Below, in pieces: positions 1 to 11,163 of a DNA stretch of 64,000 nt (within the stretch, counting starts at the first letter, position 1; each line of letters opens with the position of its first letter). Both the position numbers and the translations under genes were made by a program. Origin of the DNA: Planctomycetota bacterium (GTDB lineage: Bacteria; Planctomycetota; UBA1135; GCA-002686595); contig JABABA010000001.1 in NCBI GenBank assembly GCA_014238415.1, positions 124,001 through 188,000 of the forward strand, written 5' to 3'. The notes beneath the pieces were generated by a model. That model did no database searches. It worked only from the letters and a program-made list of their open reading frames with translations, and was not told the origin of the DNA.

Positions 1-333
1 ATCGTTGCCTTGGCTGGGACCTTGGCCGCTGCGGCGGATCGCCGAGCCCTGATTTTGGAAGTGCCTTTCAGCCGGAACACCATGGTGTTCGTTCGTAGGG
101 ACGGGGAAATCCCCTTTGGCTCGGAAGCGGCGATACTCGAATCACCTGCTCCGATTCAGACCCTCTTGCAATCCGTGGGGGCGCCGGGAACTTTCCGCTG
201 GGTCGAGCCCGCCAGCGCAGATGATCTGCTGACTGATGACCGTGCGCCCTTGGAGCAGTTGCAACGGGCCTCCATCGCCCGAGGCAGAAGGGCTTGGGGC
301 AAGCAGGGCCTTGCAGAGGAGAGCCTGCCGTGA
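1..333 (+). CDS. Spermidine synthase-like protein, C-terminal end (partial)
   Basis: The reading frame is open from the first base, so the gene begins before the window and only about 110 C-terminal residues are seen. The end carries LLTDDRAPLEQL. This resembles the LTDD-x-x-P-V-E ending of polyamine aminopropyltransferase-like proteins, including the membrane-fused spermidine synthase-like family, where it closes the Rossmann domain. The preceding hydrophobic strand (RRALILEVPF) and the short acidic stretch fit that fold. The catalytic and SAM-binding parts lie outside the window, so the substrate cannot be judged. The stop codon overlaps the GTG start of the next gene, which suggests a shared transcript. 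The assignment rests on one short motif. Confidence 0.5.
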   Translation: MVALAGTLAAAADRRALILEVPFSRNTMVFVRRDGEIPFGSEAAILESPAPIQTLLQSVGAPGTFRWVEPASADDLLTDDRAPLEQLQRASIARGRRAWGKQGLAEESLP

Positions 334-875
334 TCACCGCAACCGTGTTGCTTTGTCTTGGGGGGTGGCTCTGCCAACTGAAACCTCAAGACCAGGTCGC
401 TCGCTACCGCGCTCTGCTGGCAGGCGGTCAATATGTACAGGCCATCACCGCCGCTGATGGGATCCAGGATGCGCTTGCACGACAGCAGGCCCAGGTGGAG
501 GCGCGCTACTGGTGCGGGGATTTGAGCGGCGCTCTCGCCGCCGCCCGTACGGCCCTCGCTGCCCACCCCGATGACCTGCAGTTGTTGAACACGGGGGCGG
601 ACCTGGCCCTGCAGTTGCTGCAACTTGAAGAGGGTGTTCGCTGGAGTCAGAGCCTCGCTCGTCTGGCTGCCAACGCCCCCGACCTGCCCCATGAAACCCG
701 TGAGTTCTACAGCACAAAGGCCCGCAAGCACCTGGCTCTGGCGATTGATGCCCGTCACGCCCAGGAGTCTCGTTCCAGCGCGTTGCTTCGGGCCCAGCTG
801 ACCGTTGCCCTGGTGTGCCTGCTGGCCCTGGGTGTGGTGGTTGCGGCAAGTCGAAGGTCCCGACGCTTCAGTTGA
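330..875 (+). CDS. Small tetratricopeptide-like membrane protein, unknown function
   Basis: A protein of 181 residues starting at a GTG that overlaps the previous stop (GTGA); an upstream ATG at 294 would overlap that gene by 40 bases and seems less likely. It has a hydrophobic N-terminus (TATVLLCLGGWLC), then alanine-rich helices spaced like tetratricopeptide repeats (ARYWCGDLSGALAAARTAL, then HPDDLQLLNTGADLALQLLQ). A C-terminal membrane helix (VALVCLLALGVVVAAS) follows, ending in a basic tail. The likely topology is a helical domain outside the membrane with one or two anchors. TPR-like proteins usually mediate protein contacts; no partner can be named apart from the coupled upstream gene. 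Confidence 0.65.
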   Translation: MITATVLLCLGGWLCQLKPQDQVARYRALLAGGQYVQAITAADGIQDALARQQAQVEARYWCGDLSGALAAARTALAAHPDDLQLLNTGADLALQLLQLEEGVRWSQSLARLAANAPDLPHETREFYSTKARKHLALAIDARHAQESRSSALLRAQLTVALVCLLALGVVVAASRRSRRFS

Positions 876-913
876 GGTTGTGAGCCGAAGCCTTGCGGGT
901 ATGCCCACATGAA

Positions 914-947
914 AGAAGCTGCCCGCTGAATTCAGCGGGCAGCTTCT
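914..947. terminator. Perfect 17-bp palindrome between convergent genes
   Basis: AGAAGCTGCCCGCTGAA is followed directly by its exact reverse complement, in the gap between two converging genes (stops at 875 and 985). There is no T-tract on either side. It probably ends transcription in both directions or shields 3' ends. Confidence 0.7.
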
Positions 948-984
948 CATGACTTCCCGGGGTGGACCCGGTAGTCCAATGCGC

Positions 985-3129
985 TCAAAGGATATCCAGG
1001 ATGCCCGTGCCGCCGCCGGTCAGGGTCGAGGAGTTTGCGCGGTAGTTGATGTTCTTGCCGATCTTGGAGTTCCACGGCAGCATCTCTTTGTCACACACGA
1101 TGCCCAGGGCAACCGCCGCGAAGCCGCGGGCGCCGCCGGTCATCTTGGGGCTCTGGAGCATCTCCACCAAAGGCTCGATAGAGTTGCGGTCGCCGATCTG
1201 GCCCAGGGCCGTGGCGATGGCCGCTTGAGTAGCCATTCCCTTGGCGTTCGCCAGCATATCCACCAGCTTGGGCACGATGGCTTTGTCGCCCAGCAAACCC
1301 AGTGAGATGGCGGCCTGCTTGAGCAGGTCGGGGCGGTACTTGGACTCTTCGATCAGAGCTTGGATCTGCTCCACCGGGCGGGGATCGCCGATCAGGCCGA
1401 GGGCCACGCAGCAATAGCCGCGGGCTTCGTCGTCACCGGTGAAGTAATCCAGCTTGTCGATGATCAGATTGATCGCGTCGACGTTCTTGCTCATACCCAA
1501 GCCAAGTACATAGGCGCCGATGTCCGCGGGACGACGGCAATCCTTGGTGGCCGATTGCAGGGCAAGAATCGAGGTTGTGTCCAGGCTCTGGCCCGCTTCC
1601 AAAAGGTCCCAACTCTGTACGCCAATGGCCAGACCGGCCCAGGGCTTGAGTTGAACCTTGCCGCGACCGAGGGTCTTGGTGAGGGCTGATTCCACTTCTT
1701 CGCGGCCGCCCCAAGGCTTCTCGCCGATGCCGGCGCGGGCGCCGATTTGCGACAGGGCTATGAGTGCGAAACGCCGGACCTGTTGACGGCCCTTGGATGA
1801 GGCCTCACGCAGGCCAGCACGGATCTTGTTGTCGATGGCCTTGCCACCATCGTCGTCACAGGTGCCGATTTGGCCCAGGGCCAGGGCGGCACTCATCTTC
1901 AGTTCGCGTTGGGTGTAGTCGCTACGCTCGCGAATGGCTTCGAGCAGCATTTCGGACACTGCCGTGCGCTGAGTCTTGGCCTCTTCGCCGGTCAGGTCCT
2001 CAAGCAGCATGGCCATGGAGCGGGGCGCGTGGGCGCGCACCAGATAGTGGCGGGTGCTCTTGTTGGCGCGAACGTTACGCTCGTTGAAGTAGTCGAGCAG
2101 GAAGGCGAGTTGGGCCTGGCGGGAGACCACATGACGCAGGTTGCCTTTCATCTCGTCTTCGCTGAGTTCCGGGACGGCTTCCACCGCGTCTACACGGGTC
2201 AAACCGAAGGCCACCATGGCGGCGATCTTGATGTCCCGGGAAGAGAAGTTCGGAGAGGTCAAGACGTCAGCCAGATGCTCGGCGATCTGCTTGCGCAGTT
2301 CGTTGTCGCCTGAGCGGTAACCGAGAAGGCCCAGGCCGTAGGCGGCAAAGGCTCGGGTGCGTAGTGACACCTGGGTGGAACCCACGGCTTTGCGGCCCAA
2401 GGGGCCATCGTTCATCAATTCCACCAAGATATCGATGCTGCCCTCATCCGCCAAGATGCCCAAGGCCACCGCAGCGGTCTCGGCGATCTCCTGACTGGAG
2501 TCATTGAGGAACTTCACGATTTCTTTTTGGAAACGCGACTCGCCGCTTTCGTCCTGCTCGTCACCGATTTTGGCCAGGGCGATCATGGATCCCGTGACGA
2601 TGTCGTTGTGGCGTTCCTTTGACAGGGCTTCGAGCAGCGCAGGAACCACCAGATTGTCGATCTGTTCTTTGGTGGGGCGCAGGGTTTCCTTGGCCTGTTC
2701 TTTCTGACCATGGCCCAGGAAGAACTCAGCGGAACCGGTTTGAATGTTGCCGTCGTGGATGTGGCTCTTCAGGTTGAGGTAGGGGTCTTTGTTGAAGCCC
2801 CACCAAAAGTCCCAGCGTGTCAGGTCGGGTCCGGCATCGCCGCCCCCTTGGGTGGTGGGTCCTTGAGTCTGGCCAGGTGCCGGGGTGCCGGCTGGGGTGC
2901 CGGGCGCCGCAGCGGGGGTGCCAGGGGTGGAAGGTGCAGGTGTGGTGGGGGCACCAGGAGCTGGTGCTCCGGGGGCAGCGCCTCCGCCACCTCCGCCGCC
3001 ACCGGCGCCGGGGGGCACCGTGTCGCCAGGACCTCGGTAGGTGCCTCCGTGGCCCACGGAAAAGTCGCAGAGGGCAAGTGTGCTGGCTGTCATCAAGGCG
3101 CCGATAAGGATGAGTTTTTTCATGGTCAT
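985..3129 (-). CDS. Exported HEAT-repeat protein
   Basis: A 714-residue protein with a signal peptide (MKKLILIGALMTASTLA). The first ATG is used here; a second ATG two codons later is equally possible. Residues about 35 to 95 form a Gly/Pro/Ala/Thr-rich low-complexity linker. From about residue 140 to the end, helical units of 35 to 40 residues repeat, with motifs such as VALGILADEGSIDILVELM and AALALGQIGTCDD. This is the HEAT / PBS-lyase-like pattern, with AxALGxIGD signatures near the end. Such solenoids bind proteins or act as scaffolds; no enzymatic residues are visible. It stands alone on the minus strand and ends at the palindrome shared with the opposing gene. The ligand is unknown. 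Confidence 0.85.
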   Translation of the reverse strand: MTMKKLILIGALMTASTLALCDFSVGHGGTYRGPGDTVPPGAGGGGGGGGAAPGAPAPGAPTTPAPSTPGTPAAAPGTPAGTPAPGQTQGPTTQGGGDAGPDLTRWDFWWGFNKDPYLNLKSHIHDGNIQTGSAEFFLGHGQKEQAKETLRPTKEQIDNLVVPALLEALSKERHNDIVTGSMIALAKIGDEQDESGESRFQKEIVKFLNDSSQEIAETAAVALGILADEGSIDILVELMNDGPLGRKAVGSTQVSLRTRAFAAYGLGLLGYRSGDNELRKQIAEHLADVLTSPNFSSRDIKIAAMVAFGLTRVDAVEAVPELSEDEMKGNLRHVVSRQAQLAFLLDYFNERNVRANKSTRHYLVRAHAPRSMAMLLEDLTGEEAKTQRTAVSEMLLEAIRERSDYTQRELKMSAALALGQIGTCDDDGGKAIDNKIRAGLREASSKGRQQVRRFALIALSQIGARAGIGEKPWGGREEVESALTKTLGRGKVQLKPWAGLAIGVQSWDLLEAGQSLDTTSILALQSATKDCRRPADIGAYVLGLGMSKNVDAINLIIDKLDYFTGDDEARGYCCVALGLIGDPRPVEQIQALIEESKYRPDLLKQAAISLGLLGDKAIVPKLVDMLANAKGMATQAAIATALGQIGDRNSIEPLVEMLQSPKMTGGARGFAAVALGIVCDKEMLPWNSKIGKNINYRANSSTLTGGGTGILDIL

Positions 3130-3547
3130 TCGTTGGGAATGGGTGTCTCGGGCTGAGGTGATCTCTTCTGTGCTGATTGAACAGCTTCTGTCTGATTCAG
3201 TGCGGTGTGTTTGGTTTCTGCCCCAGTTGAGGCTTCTCAGTTGGGAGCCCGGCTGGCTTGCAGCAGGGCTGAGTGGGCGCCAGTCCAGGGCAGTATGGCC
3301 CCGGCAAAGTTGCCAGGGCTGTGTCTTTCACTGCAAGGGGCGTGCCGCTAGGTACCTGTGGTGGGGGTTCAAAAATGGGAATGCGGGAGCTCCAGCGCAA
3401 TGCGTGGGGTTATTGGGAGGCGGTTTCTGGGGTGGCTGCTGGTAACTGTGGACGGGGGTCTAGCGCATCTGCCGGTCCGTGTTTCCCATGGGGAACACAG
3501 GTGTTCCCTTTGGAGGGGTCGCCTTGGGGGCTATGAGGGGGCAGACT
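3130..3547. other. Divergent intergenic region with no gene seen
   Basis: About 420 bases between the HEAT-repeat gene and the kinase gene, which point away from each other, so it must hold both promoters. No convincing -35/-10 pair stands out. The notable content is the overlapping inverted repeats at 3479-3508, described separately. Confidence 0.5.
3479..3508 (+). repeat. Overlapping inverted repeats sharing one arm
   Basis: GGGAACAC (3491-3498) can pair with GTGTTCCC downstream (3501-3508) or, less perfectly, with GTGTTTCCC upstream (3479-3487). The two hairpins exclude each other. They lie 40 bases upstream of the histidine kinase start and could be an operator for a dimeric repressor or a switching leader. 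Confidence 0.55.
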
Positions 3548-4894
3548 ATGCGTATGGCAGGTGAAACAAGGACCCAATCGGAGCTGGAGCCCCTTTTCAG
3601 ATGTCTGTTGGCGCGGAGTTCCGCCCAGGTTCTGCCCGCACCGGACACCCTTCTCAATGACCTTCTGGAGGCCTCTCCAGGGCTGCTGGCCCTCGGTTAT
3701 CTGCCCATGGGCGGCCAGACCTGGCGCACCCCTGGCTGTGGGCGGCAGACCAATGGCCTCTTGGGAGAGGCAGCCTGGGCCCGCCCTGGCTGTGGGGGAA
3801 GGCCCCCCGCGAGGATCTCAGGTTCTTGGAGGGTGCAGCCGGCGATGGGGGAGGATGGGCAGATTCCGCAGGGCCACCTGATTCTCAGAAGCCGCTCCGA
3901 GGGTGCCCTTGAGGACATTGGCTGGGAAGAACTGGCCGATGGGATCGGGGCGTTGGTGGCTCGTACGGGGTCGCGTCATCAATCCGAACATCTGCTCGCA
4001 CTGGGTGCCCGTTCGGCAAGTCTGGCCCATGACCTGCGCAATCGTCTGACCGGGATCATGCTTGAGGCCTGCCGAATGCGGTTGGACGACAGAGCCGTGG
4101 ACTTTGGGCAGTTGGAGGATCATCTCATGGAGGCTGCGGAACTCTGTGGTCGGGTATTGGATTCTGAAGGTCCAGGTCCGAGCGCTCCCCTGGGAACATG
4201 CCCTGCTGCCAGCCGGCTTGATCTTTGCCAGGTAGCTGCGTCGGCCCTGGAGCGTGCCAGGTCAACGTCCCGGGCAGGGTCAGCGGAATTGCCCGCGGAA
4301 GTCATCAATGACCTGCCTGCTGGAGGTCAGGTTTTCGCCAACCGCACTCTGTTGGAGGATGCTCTGGTCAACCTGATCGTCAACGCCGCTGAAGCAGCTG
4401 GTTCCCGTGGCAGCGTGCAGGTCGGACTGACCAAGGCACGCGGTCTGTGCGGATTTTGGGTGCAGGACGACGGCCGGGGGCTGCCGGCGGGCGCAACCGA
4501 ACCGGGGGCCAGCAACGGTGGCAGCGGTCATGGCTTGAGCGGAGTCATCGAGTGTGCTCGTCGACACGGAGGCGAGTTGATCTATTCCCGGAGAGAGGGG
4601 TTCACGCGCCTTGAGTTGGCTTGCCTCGATGCTGATCACCTTGAGGGATCCTGGCGGATCCATTTTGATCCCCTGGCGGGGCGTCTGGCTCGGAATGCAG
4701 CCAACCATGATGCGCTGGCGCTCTGCACTCAACGCCTCGACTACGCCATCCGCTGGATGGAACTTCTGATCCCTGAAGTTGCGGGAGAGGTGCATGCCTG
4801 GCGTGGCACGCCTGGGCTGGGGAGGCTGGTCCGCCTGGTTGGCGGTTGGGGCAGTCAGCACGTGAACCTTGTGGTCCACAGCGGCGCTCACTGA
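3548..4894 (+). CDS. Orphan sensor histidine kinase
   Basis: The start is placed at the ATG preceded by GAGGGGG six bases away; the frame stays open further upstream. The 448-residue product has an N-terminal region of about 150 residues without a recognisable sensor domain. An H-box (SLAHDLRNRLTG) follows near residue 160, then the ATPase boxes: N-box DALVNLIVNAAEA, G1 box DDGRGLP and G2 box SGHGLSGV. The H-box His, the N-box Asn residues and the glycines are all present, so activity is plausible. About 80 residues follow the kinase core. No transmembrane helix is evident, so the protein is probably cytoplasmic. No response regulator gene lies nearby. Confidence 0.85.
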   Translation: MRMAGETRTQSELEPLFRCLLARSSAQVLPAPDTLLNDLLEASPGLLALGYLPMGGQTWRTPGCGRQTNGLLGEAAWARPGCGGRPPARISGSWRVQPAMGEDGQIPQGHLILRSRSEGALEDIGWEELADGIGALVARTGSRHQSEHLLALGARSASLAHDLRNRLTGIMLEACRMRLDDRAVDFGQLEDHLMEAAELCGRVLDSEGPGPSAPLGTCPAASRLDLCQVAASALERARSTSRAGSAELPAEVINDLPAGGQVFANRTLLEDALVNLIVNAAEAAGSRGSVQVGLTKARGLCGFWVQDDGRGLPAGATEPGASNGGSGHGLSGVIECARRHGGELIYSRREGFTRLELACLDADHLEGSWRIHFDPLAGRLARNAANHDALALCTQRLDYAIRWMELLIPEVAGEVHAWRGTPGLGRLVRLVGGWGSQHVNLVVHSGAH

Positions 4895-4929
4895 AGGGCA
4901 CTCAACGAAAGCCCCTGGGCGTTTGCTTC

Positions 4930-5696
4930 CTAGCGGGACAAAATGCTGGCTCGCACATATTCTCGATTCATGCGCGCGATGTTGTCGGTCGAGATCCCCT
5001 TGGGGCAAGCAGCCATGCACTCGTAGTGATTTGTGCAGTGCCCAAAGCCCTCGGTCTCCATCTGCTCAACCATGCCCAGCGCACGGGACTCGCGCTCCGG
5101 CGCGCCTTGAGGAAGGAGGGCTAGCTGGCTGACCTTGGCGGCAGTGAAAAGCATGGCGGCGGCGTTGGGGCAGGCCGCAACGCATGCTCCGCACCCGATA
5201 CAAGCTGCGGCATCCATGGCCAGATCTGCGTTCTGCTTGGGAATTGGCAGGGCGTTGGCGTCCTGTGGGGCGCCCGTGTTGACTGACACGTAGCCGCCCG
5301 CTTGGATGATGCGGTCCAGGGGCGAGCGGTCAATGATCAGATCCCGCAGTACAGGGAAGGCCTTAGCTCGGAAGGGCTCGATCCAGATCACATCCCCATC
5401 GTTGAAGCTGCGCATGTGGAGCTGGCAGGTGGTGGTCTCTGACTCAGGGCCGTGGGGTTTGCCGTTGATTACCAGGCTGCACATGCCGCAAATGCCCTCG
5501 CGGCAGTCGTGGTCAAAGGCAATGGGTTCGCGTCCTTCTCGCTGGAGATTCTCGTTGACCACATCAAGCATCTCCAGGAAGGACATGGCGGGACTGGCCT
5601 CCAGACTATGGGTCTCAAATTCTCCTGCAGCATCTGGACCGGACTGGCGCCAGATGTTGAGGGTCAAGGTCAAGGTCTCGTTGCTGTGCCCGCCCA

Positions 5697-5697
<1 letters not shown>
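4930..5697 (-). CDS. sdhB: Succinate dehydrogenase / fumarate reductase iron-sulfur subunit
   Basis: This subunit carries electrons between the flavoprotein and the membrane anchor of complex II. The 255-residue product has the [2Fe-2S] motif [11 protein letters not shown] at residues 65-75 with a fourth cysteine near 91. The ferredoxin-type set [13 protein letters not shown] and then [14 protein letters not shown] ligate the [4Fe-4S] and [3Fe-4S] centres. Its start overlaps the sdhA stop by one base (TAATG), so it is the last gene of an sdhC-sdhA-sdhB operon. The spacing and sequence resemble the Bacteroidetes/delta-type (type B) complexes. The direction of the reaction (succinate oxidation or fumarate reduction) cannot be read from sequence. 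Confidence 0.97.
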
Positions 5698-7618
<1,921 letters not shown>

Positions 7619-7622
<4 letters not shown>

Positions 7623-8287
7623 GATGAAGCTCCTTGGCCGGTGAACAGCAGGTAGAGGGGGATCGCAGCGAAACCCAGGGTGATCAGAGCTGCGCAGGCA
7701 ACGCTGGCGCGGCGGACATTGTCTGCGCTACGCGAGTGACTCAATCCGAGGGTCTGGAACGAGCTCTGCAGAGCATGGCGTAGGTGTAGGCCCAGGACGA
7801 GGATTCCTCCCAGGTAGATGACCAATCCGAGCGGGCTGGTGATCCTGTCAACCACCGCCTGGCCCAGGTCCGCCACCGCCGGATCGCCCATGATCTTCTT
7901 GATGCGAAAGTCCGTGATGTGAATCACCAGGAACACGCCCAAAGCCAAACCGGTGATCATCATGGAGCGCGAAGCGACCGTGGAGCGCCCCATGTTGGCG
8001 CGCAGGCGGTAGTCATCCGGTCGGGCTTCCCGGCTCTGTCTATGCAGGCTCAGGGCCAGCCCCATATGCACCACGAAAATCGTCAGCAGCCCTACTTCTG
8101 CCACCATCAGGACCGGTCCAAGGTCCTCGAGTTTCTGGGCATAATCGTTGAGGGCCTCCGTGCCGCTGAAGAGCGTGAAGTTGCCCAAGAGGTGGACAAC
8201 GACAAATCCGAACAAGGACAAGCCAGTGAGGGCCAGGACGGTCTTGCGGCCGACCGATGTTTCAAGGAAGCGTCTGAGCGCATGCAT
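7619..8287 (-). CDS. sdhC: Succinate dehydrogenase cytochrome b subunit (membrane anchor)
   Basis: The start was set at the ATG giving [20 protein letters not shown]; an open frame upstream to 8635 lacks support and overlaps the opposing gene. The 222-residue product has five hydrophobic segments, as expected for a single-polypeptide type-B anchor. Candidate haem-ligand histidines sit in [27 protein letters not shown] and [10 protein letters not shown]. No separate sdhD is present, which agrees with the type-B arrangement (one anchor, two haems, menaquinone). It is the first gene of the operon and is divergent from the phosphatase gene, with a shared 176-base promoter region. Confidence 0.93.
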
Positions 8288-8463
8288 GGATGTGACCTGG
8301 GAACAGGAGGGTTGAGAACCGTAGCGATGGGGGGGCCAAAGTTCTAGGCGGTAGCGGCGCTTCTTGGCCCCAGAAGCCGATTTTGGTCGAGATTCCGGGG
8401 CCCTGGGCAGGTGAAGTGCGAAGGGTGGGGGAGTTGGTTGGAGGCCCGCGTTATGGTGTGGCC

Positions 8464-9096
8464 ATGCCGAACCCTGCCACTCGCATCCACCTCTTTCGGC
8501 ATGGGCAGGTGGCTCAGGTCTGGCAGGGAATGATCTATGGTCGTCTTGATGTTCCGCTCTCCGAAACGGGGCTCGAGCAGGCTCGCTGGGCAGCCTGCAG
8601 TTTGGAGGGTGTGGCCTTGGGGGCCGTGATCTCATCTGGCCTGGAGCGAGCCGAAACCAGTGCCGCCCACCTGCGTCTGGGCAGGGATCTGTCGCGGCGC
8701 GATGAGCCTGACCTTCTGGAGATCGACCGCGGCTCCTGGGCTGGTTTGAGTCCAGAGCAGGTCAATCACAACAACCCAGGAGGATTCGAAGCATGGAAGG
8801 CGAGCGGCGGCCTATTGACACCGCCAGGGGGTGAGACTGTGCAGGCCATGGCCACACGAGTCTCAGCCTGCCTGTTGCGCCTGGCCGAGGAACATACAGG
8901 TTCAACGATCGCCATCGTCGCACATATGTGGGTTCTGCGCATTGCTCTCTGCATGGGCCTGGACCGACCATGGCAGGACACAGCCCGCATGCAGGTTGGA
9001 CCAGGCGTACGCGCGGACTTCCAGTGGACCCCAGACGGGGGCCTTGGTTTTCTCGGAGTTGAAGCCCCCGAAGGGTCCGAGGTCGAGCTCGGCTGA
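8464..9096 (+). CDS. Histidine phosphatase family protein (phosphoglycerate mutase-like)
   Basis: A 210-residue protein with the branch-1 histidine phosphatase signature IHLFRHGQ near the start. The acidic residue lies in LERAETSA and the second catalytic histidine in AIVAHMWVLR. The fold includes CobC-type alpha-ribazole phosphatases as well as fructose-bisphosphatase-like and unspecific phosphatases, and sequence alone does not choose. The start is the ATG before the first conserved strand; an in-frame ATG upstream at 8383 would add 27 residues of no visible family character. It converges on the hydratase gene with only 12 bases between the stops. A CobC role would be of interest given the B12 riboswitch 5 kb away, but there is no direct link. 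Confidence 0.85.
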   Translation: MPNPATRIHLFRHGQVAQVWQGMIYGRLDVPLSETGLEQARWAACSLEGVALGAVISSGLERAETSAAHLRLGRDLSRRDEPDLLEIDRGSWAGLSPEQVNHNNPGGFEAWKASGGLLTPPGGETVQAMATRVSACLLRLAEEHTGSTIAIVAHMWVLRIALCMGLDRPWQDTARMQVGPGVRADFQWTPDGGLGFLGVEAPEGSEVELG

Positions 9097-9108
9097 TGCC
9101 GCTCAGGG

Positions 9109-9597
9109 TCAGTTCGTCGACTTGGGTCGCCGGGAGACCACCGTCTGCCAGCGAGATTCCACAAGCACCGTGTCGTCGGCTTTTATCACCTGCACCTGGA
9201 ATTCGATTGCTCCTCGCTTCGACTTGGGATTGGAATCCACATGGGCCACCTCCATAATGACCCGGATGGTGTCACCAACTCGGGCAGGTGTCTTCCAGGC
9301 GATCTCCATGGCTGCCAGGGCGACCAGAGTGCCGTGAAAAATGCCCATTTGAACCGCCAGGCCGGTGGCAATCGACTGCACGAGCATGCCGTGGGCCACG
9401 CGGCCCCGGAAGGGTGTGGCCTGGGCGGTCTCCTGGTCCAGATGAACAGGGTTGAAGTCTCCGGAGAGACCAGCGAAAAGCACCAGGTCAGCATCGGTCA
9501 GGGTACGGCCGAATGACTCAAAGCTGCTGCCGAGGGTGAAGTCCTCGAAGAAGAGGCCTGCAGGCAAACGGCCTGTGGTCTTGGATAGTCGGGGCAT
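9109..9597 (-). CDS. MaoC-like hydratase (R-specific enoyl-CoA hydratase type)
   Basis: A 162-residue hot-dog fold protein. The signature FAGLSGDFNPVHLD holds the Asp and His of the hydratase catalytic dyad, followed by the usual GRVAHGML segment. The reaction expected of this family is reversible hydration of trans-2-enoyl-CoA. The start is fixed by an AGGAG five bases upstream of the ATG; the longer open frame to 9741 has no such site. Its neighbours do not give a pathway: no polyhydroxyalkanoate or beta-oxidation genes are close. Divergent from the redoxin-like gene across an AT-rich stretch near 9776-9796 that may hold the promoters. Confidence 0.88.
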   Translation of the reverse strand: MPRLSKTTGRLPAGLFFEDFTLGSSFESFGRTLTDADLVLFAGLSGDFNPVHLDQETAQATPFRGRVAHGMLVQSIATGLAVQMGIFHGTLVALAAMEIAWKTPARVGDTIRVIMEVAHVDSNPKSKRGAIEFQVQVIKADDTVLVESRWQTVVSRRPKSTN

Positions 9598-9857
9598 GGG
9601 GACTCCTTGGGTGACGGACATTCGAGCGCATGGGAGGTCCGTACACAACCGGATAAGTGGATCTGCCCCGGTGACGGTTCTGGTTTTGCGGCCTGTTGCT
9701 GGGATCTGGGGGTGAGCGCGTTTTTTCCGGCGTACAGCCAATGCCGCCCTGGCGGGCCCTTAGGGCGTGCTTGGGTATACATAACATACATTATCCGACA
9801 CAATGGGTTGAGGGATGCCAGCTAGTGCCGTGGGCCGCGCGGCGGTATCCTGGGAGC

Positions 9858-10880
9858 GTGCGAAGACGGCACCTGATCTCCTTTGTCCTAGCCGGACTGA
9901 CTGTCACGGTTTGCGCCTCATTCCGGACGGCTATCACCCCTCCGGACATAGGCACTCGGCCACCCCCCATCTCGGCCGGCCACTGGTTCAACTGGATCGG
10001 AGACGGTCCGACCTTGGAGTCTCTTAGTGGCCGCGCAGTCTTTGTGCACTTCTTCGTGTGCGAGGAGCCTAAGAAGGCGGCCTGGCTCAGCCTGCTCAAA
10101 TTCCACCACGACCACGTGGACAAGGGCTTGGTGATATTGGCGGTTACGCGCGATTCGCGCGCTGATGTGAAGAACCTACTCGACAACTATCCCCTGCCCT
10201 TCCCGGTGGGCGCCGCCAGCGACATGCAGTCAACCTGGGGCTCGGGTGGTGACTACGGCCAGGTCGTGCTCGACACCAACGGCGAAGTATTTCACCGCGC
10301 CGGTACTTCGAACGGCACCTGGAATGGCAAATTGCTCAAGGCGCTCAAGGGCTCAGATCGCCTCGGTGCCAAGGCCTGCCTGCGCTTCATTCCGGAGGGC
10401 GGCCACGGCAAGCGGGTCAGGCGGGTCCGCGAGCTAGCTGGGGCGGGGAAACTGGCGAAGGCGTTCGTGGCCCTCGACGCGATCGATGCTTCGACCAGCG
10501 CGAGCGAGGATGACCGTGAGCAATCAACTGTCCTACGCAAGGCGCTGGAAAACCACTTTGCCACGCTCATGAAGCAGATTGAAGAGATGCTCGAGCGGCG
10601 AGAAGTCCTCCCGGCGAAGGGCGCGTTGGAGGCCCTGGCGAAGGAGCTGAAGGAACACCCCCTTGGCGACGCGGTCCGGGCGCGAATTTCCAGCTTCAGC
10701 GATGACGAGACCTACTCCGTCGAGCTCGAGGCCGCTGAGGAATACGAGCGACTGGTCGAATCCTTCTGGCGCCGGGGCTGGAAGAAGAACGTTGCTCGGT
10801 TCGAGAAGCTGGTCGAGAAGTATCCCCAGACGCGCGCGGCTCAGAAGATGACGAACTTTTGGATCCCGCATCCTTGGTAG
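9858..10880 (+). CDS. Exported redoxin-like protein lacking a CxxC motif
   Basis: Starts at GTG, with a hydrophobic N-terminus (HLISFVLAGLTVTVC) that looks like a signal sequence. Residues about 30 to 150 follow the AhpC/TSA redoxin layout: AVFVHFFVCEEPKKAAW in the active-site position, then KGLVILAVTRDSRADVK and QVVLDTNGEVFHRAG. The position normally occupied by WCxxC reads FVCEEPKK, with a single cysteine, so thiol-disulfide exchange of the TlpA type is not expected. The C-terminal 190 residues are charged helices (MKQIEEMLERREVLPAKG and others) of unknown role. It may be a binding or chaperone-like relative, or use a one-cysteine mechanism. Start choice is moderate: the purine run sits very close to the GTG. 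Confidence 0.65.
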   Translation: MRRRHLISFVLAGLTVTVCASFRTAITPPDIGTRPPPISAGHWFNWIGDGPTLESLSGRAVFVHFFVCEEPKKAAWLSLLKFHHDHVDKGLVILAVTRDSRADVKNLLDNYPLPFPVGAASDMQSTWGSGGDYGQVVLDTNGEVFHRAGTSNGTWNGKLLKALKGSDRLGAKACLRFIPEGGHGKRVRRVRELAGAGKLAKAFVALDAIDASTSASEDDREQSTVLRKALENHFATLMKQIEEMLERREVLPAKGALEALAKELKEHPLGDAVRARISSFSDDETYSVELEAAEEYERLVESFWRRGWKKNVARFEKLVEKYPQTRAAQKMTNFWIPHPW

Positions 10881-11163
10881 ACGCCGCGAGCAGCCGGTGA
10901 TGCCCGCAGAGATGCACCGTGGCCTGGTCCTTTAGACCTCCCAGACCTCCGGATCTGAGGGAAACTTCTCGTCTACCCCATTCCCTGGAGTTGGAGGACC
11001 TGTTGCTCGGATTCATAACCAGGCCTAGGGCCATTCTTCGGGCAGCCCCCAATATCGGCGTTCCTTCGAACTGCGCCAAATAGGCCAGCAAGGGAGGCTC
11101 CTGGGAATGCACGTGATCTTCTCGCCAAAAGGAGCCGATAGGGAAAGCATGCCCACTGGTGAC

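Noticed and set aside
156..950. Minus-strand open frame across the first two genes
   Set aside because: The opposite strand has a coherent family ending and a TPR-like protein; this frame is low in structure and spans the palindrome.
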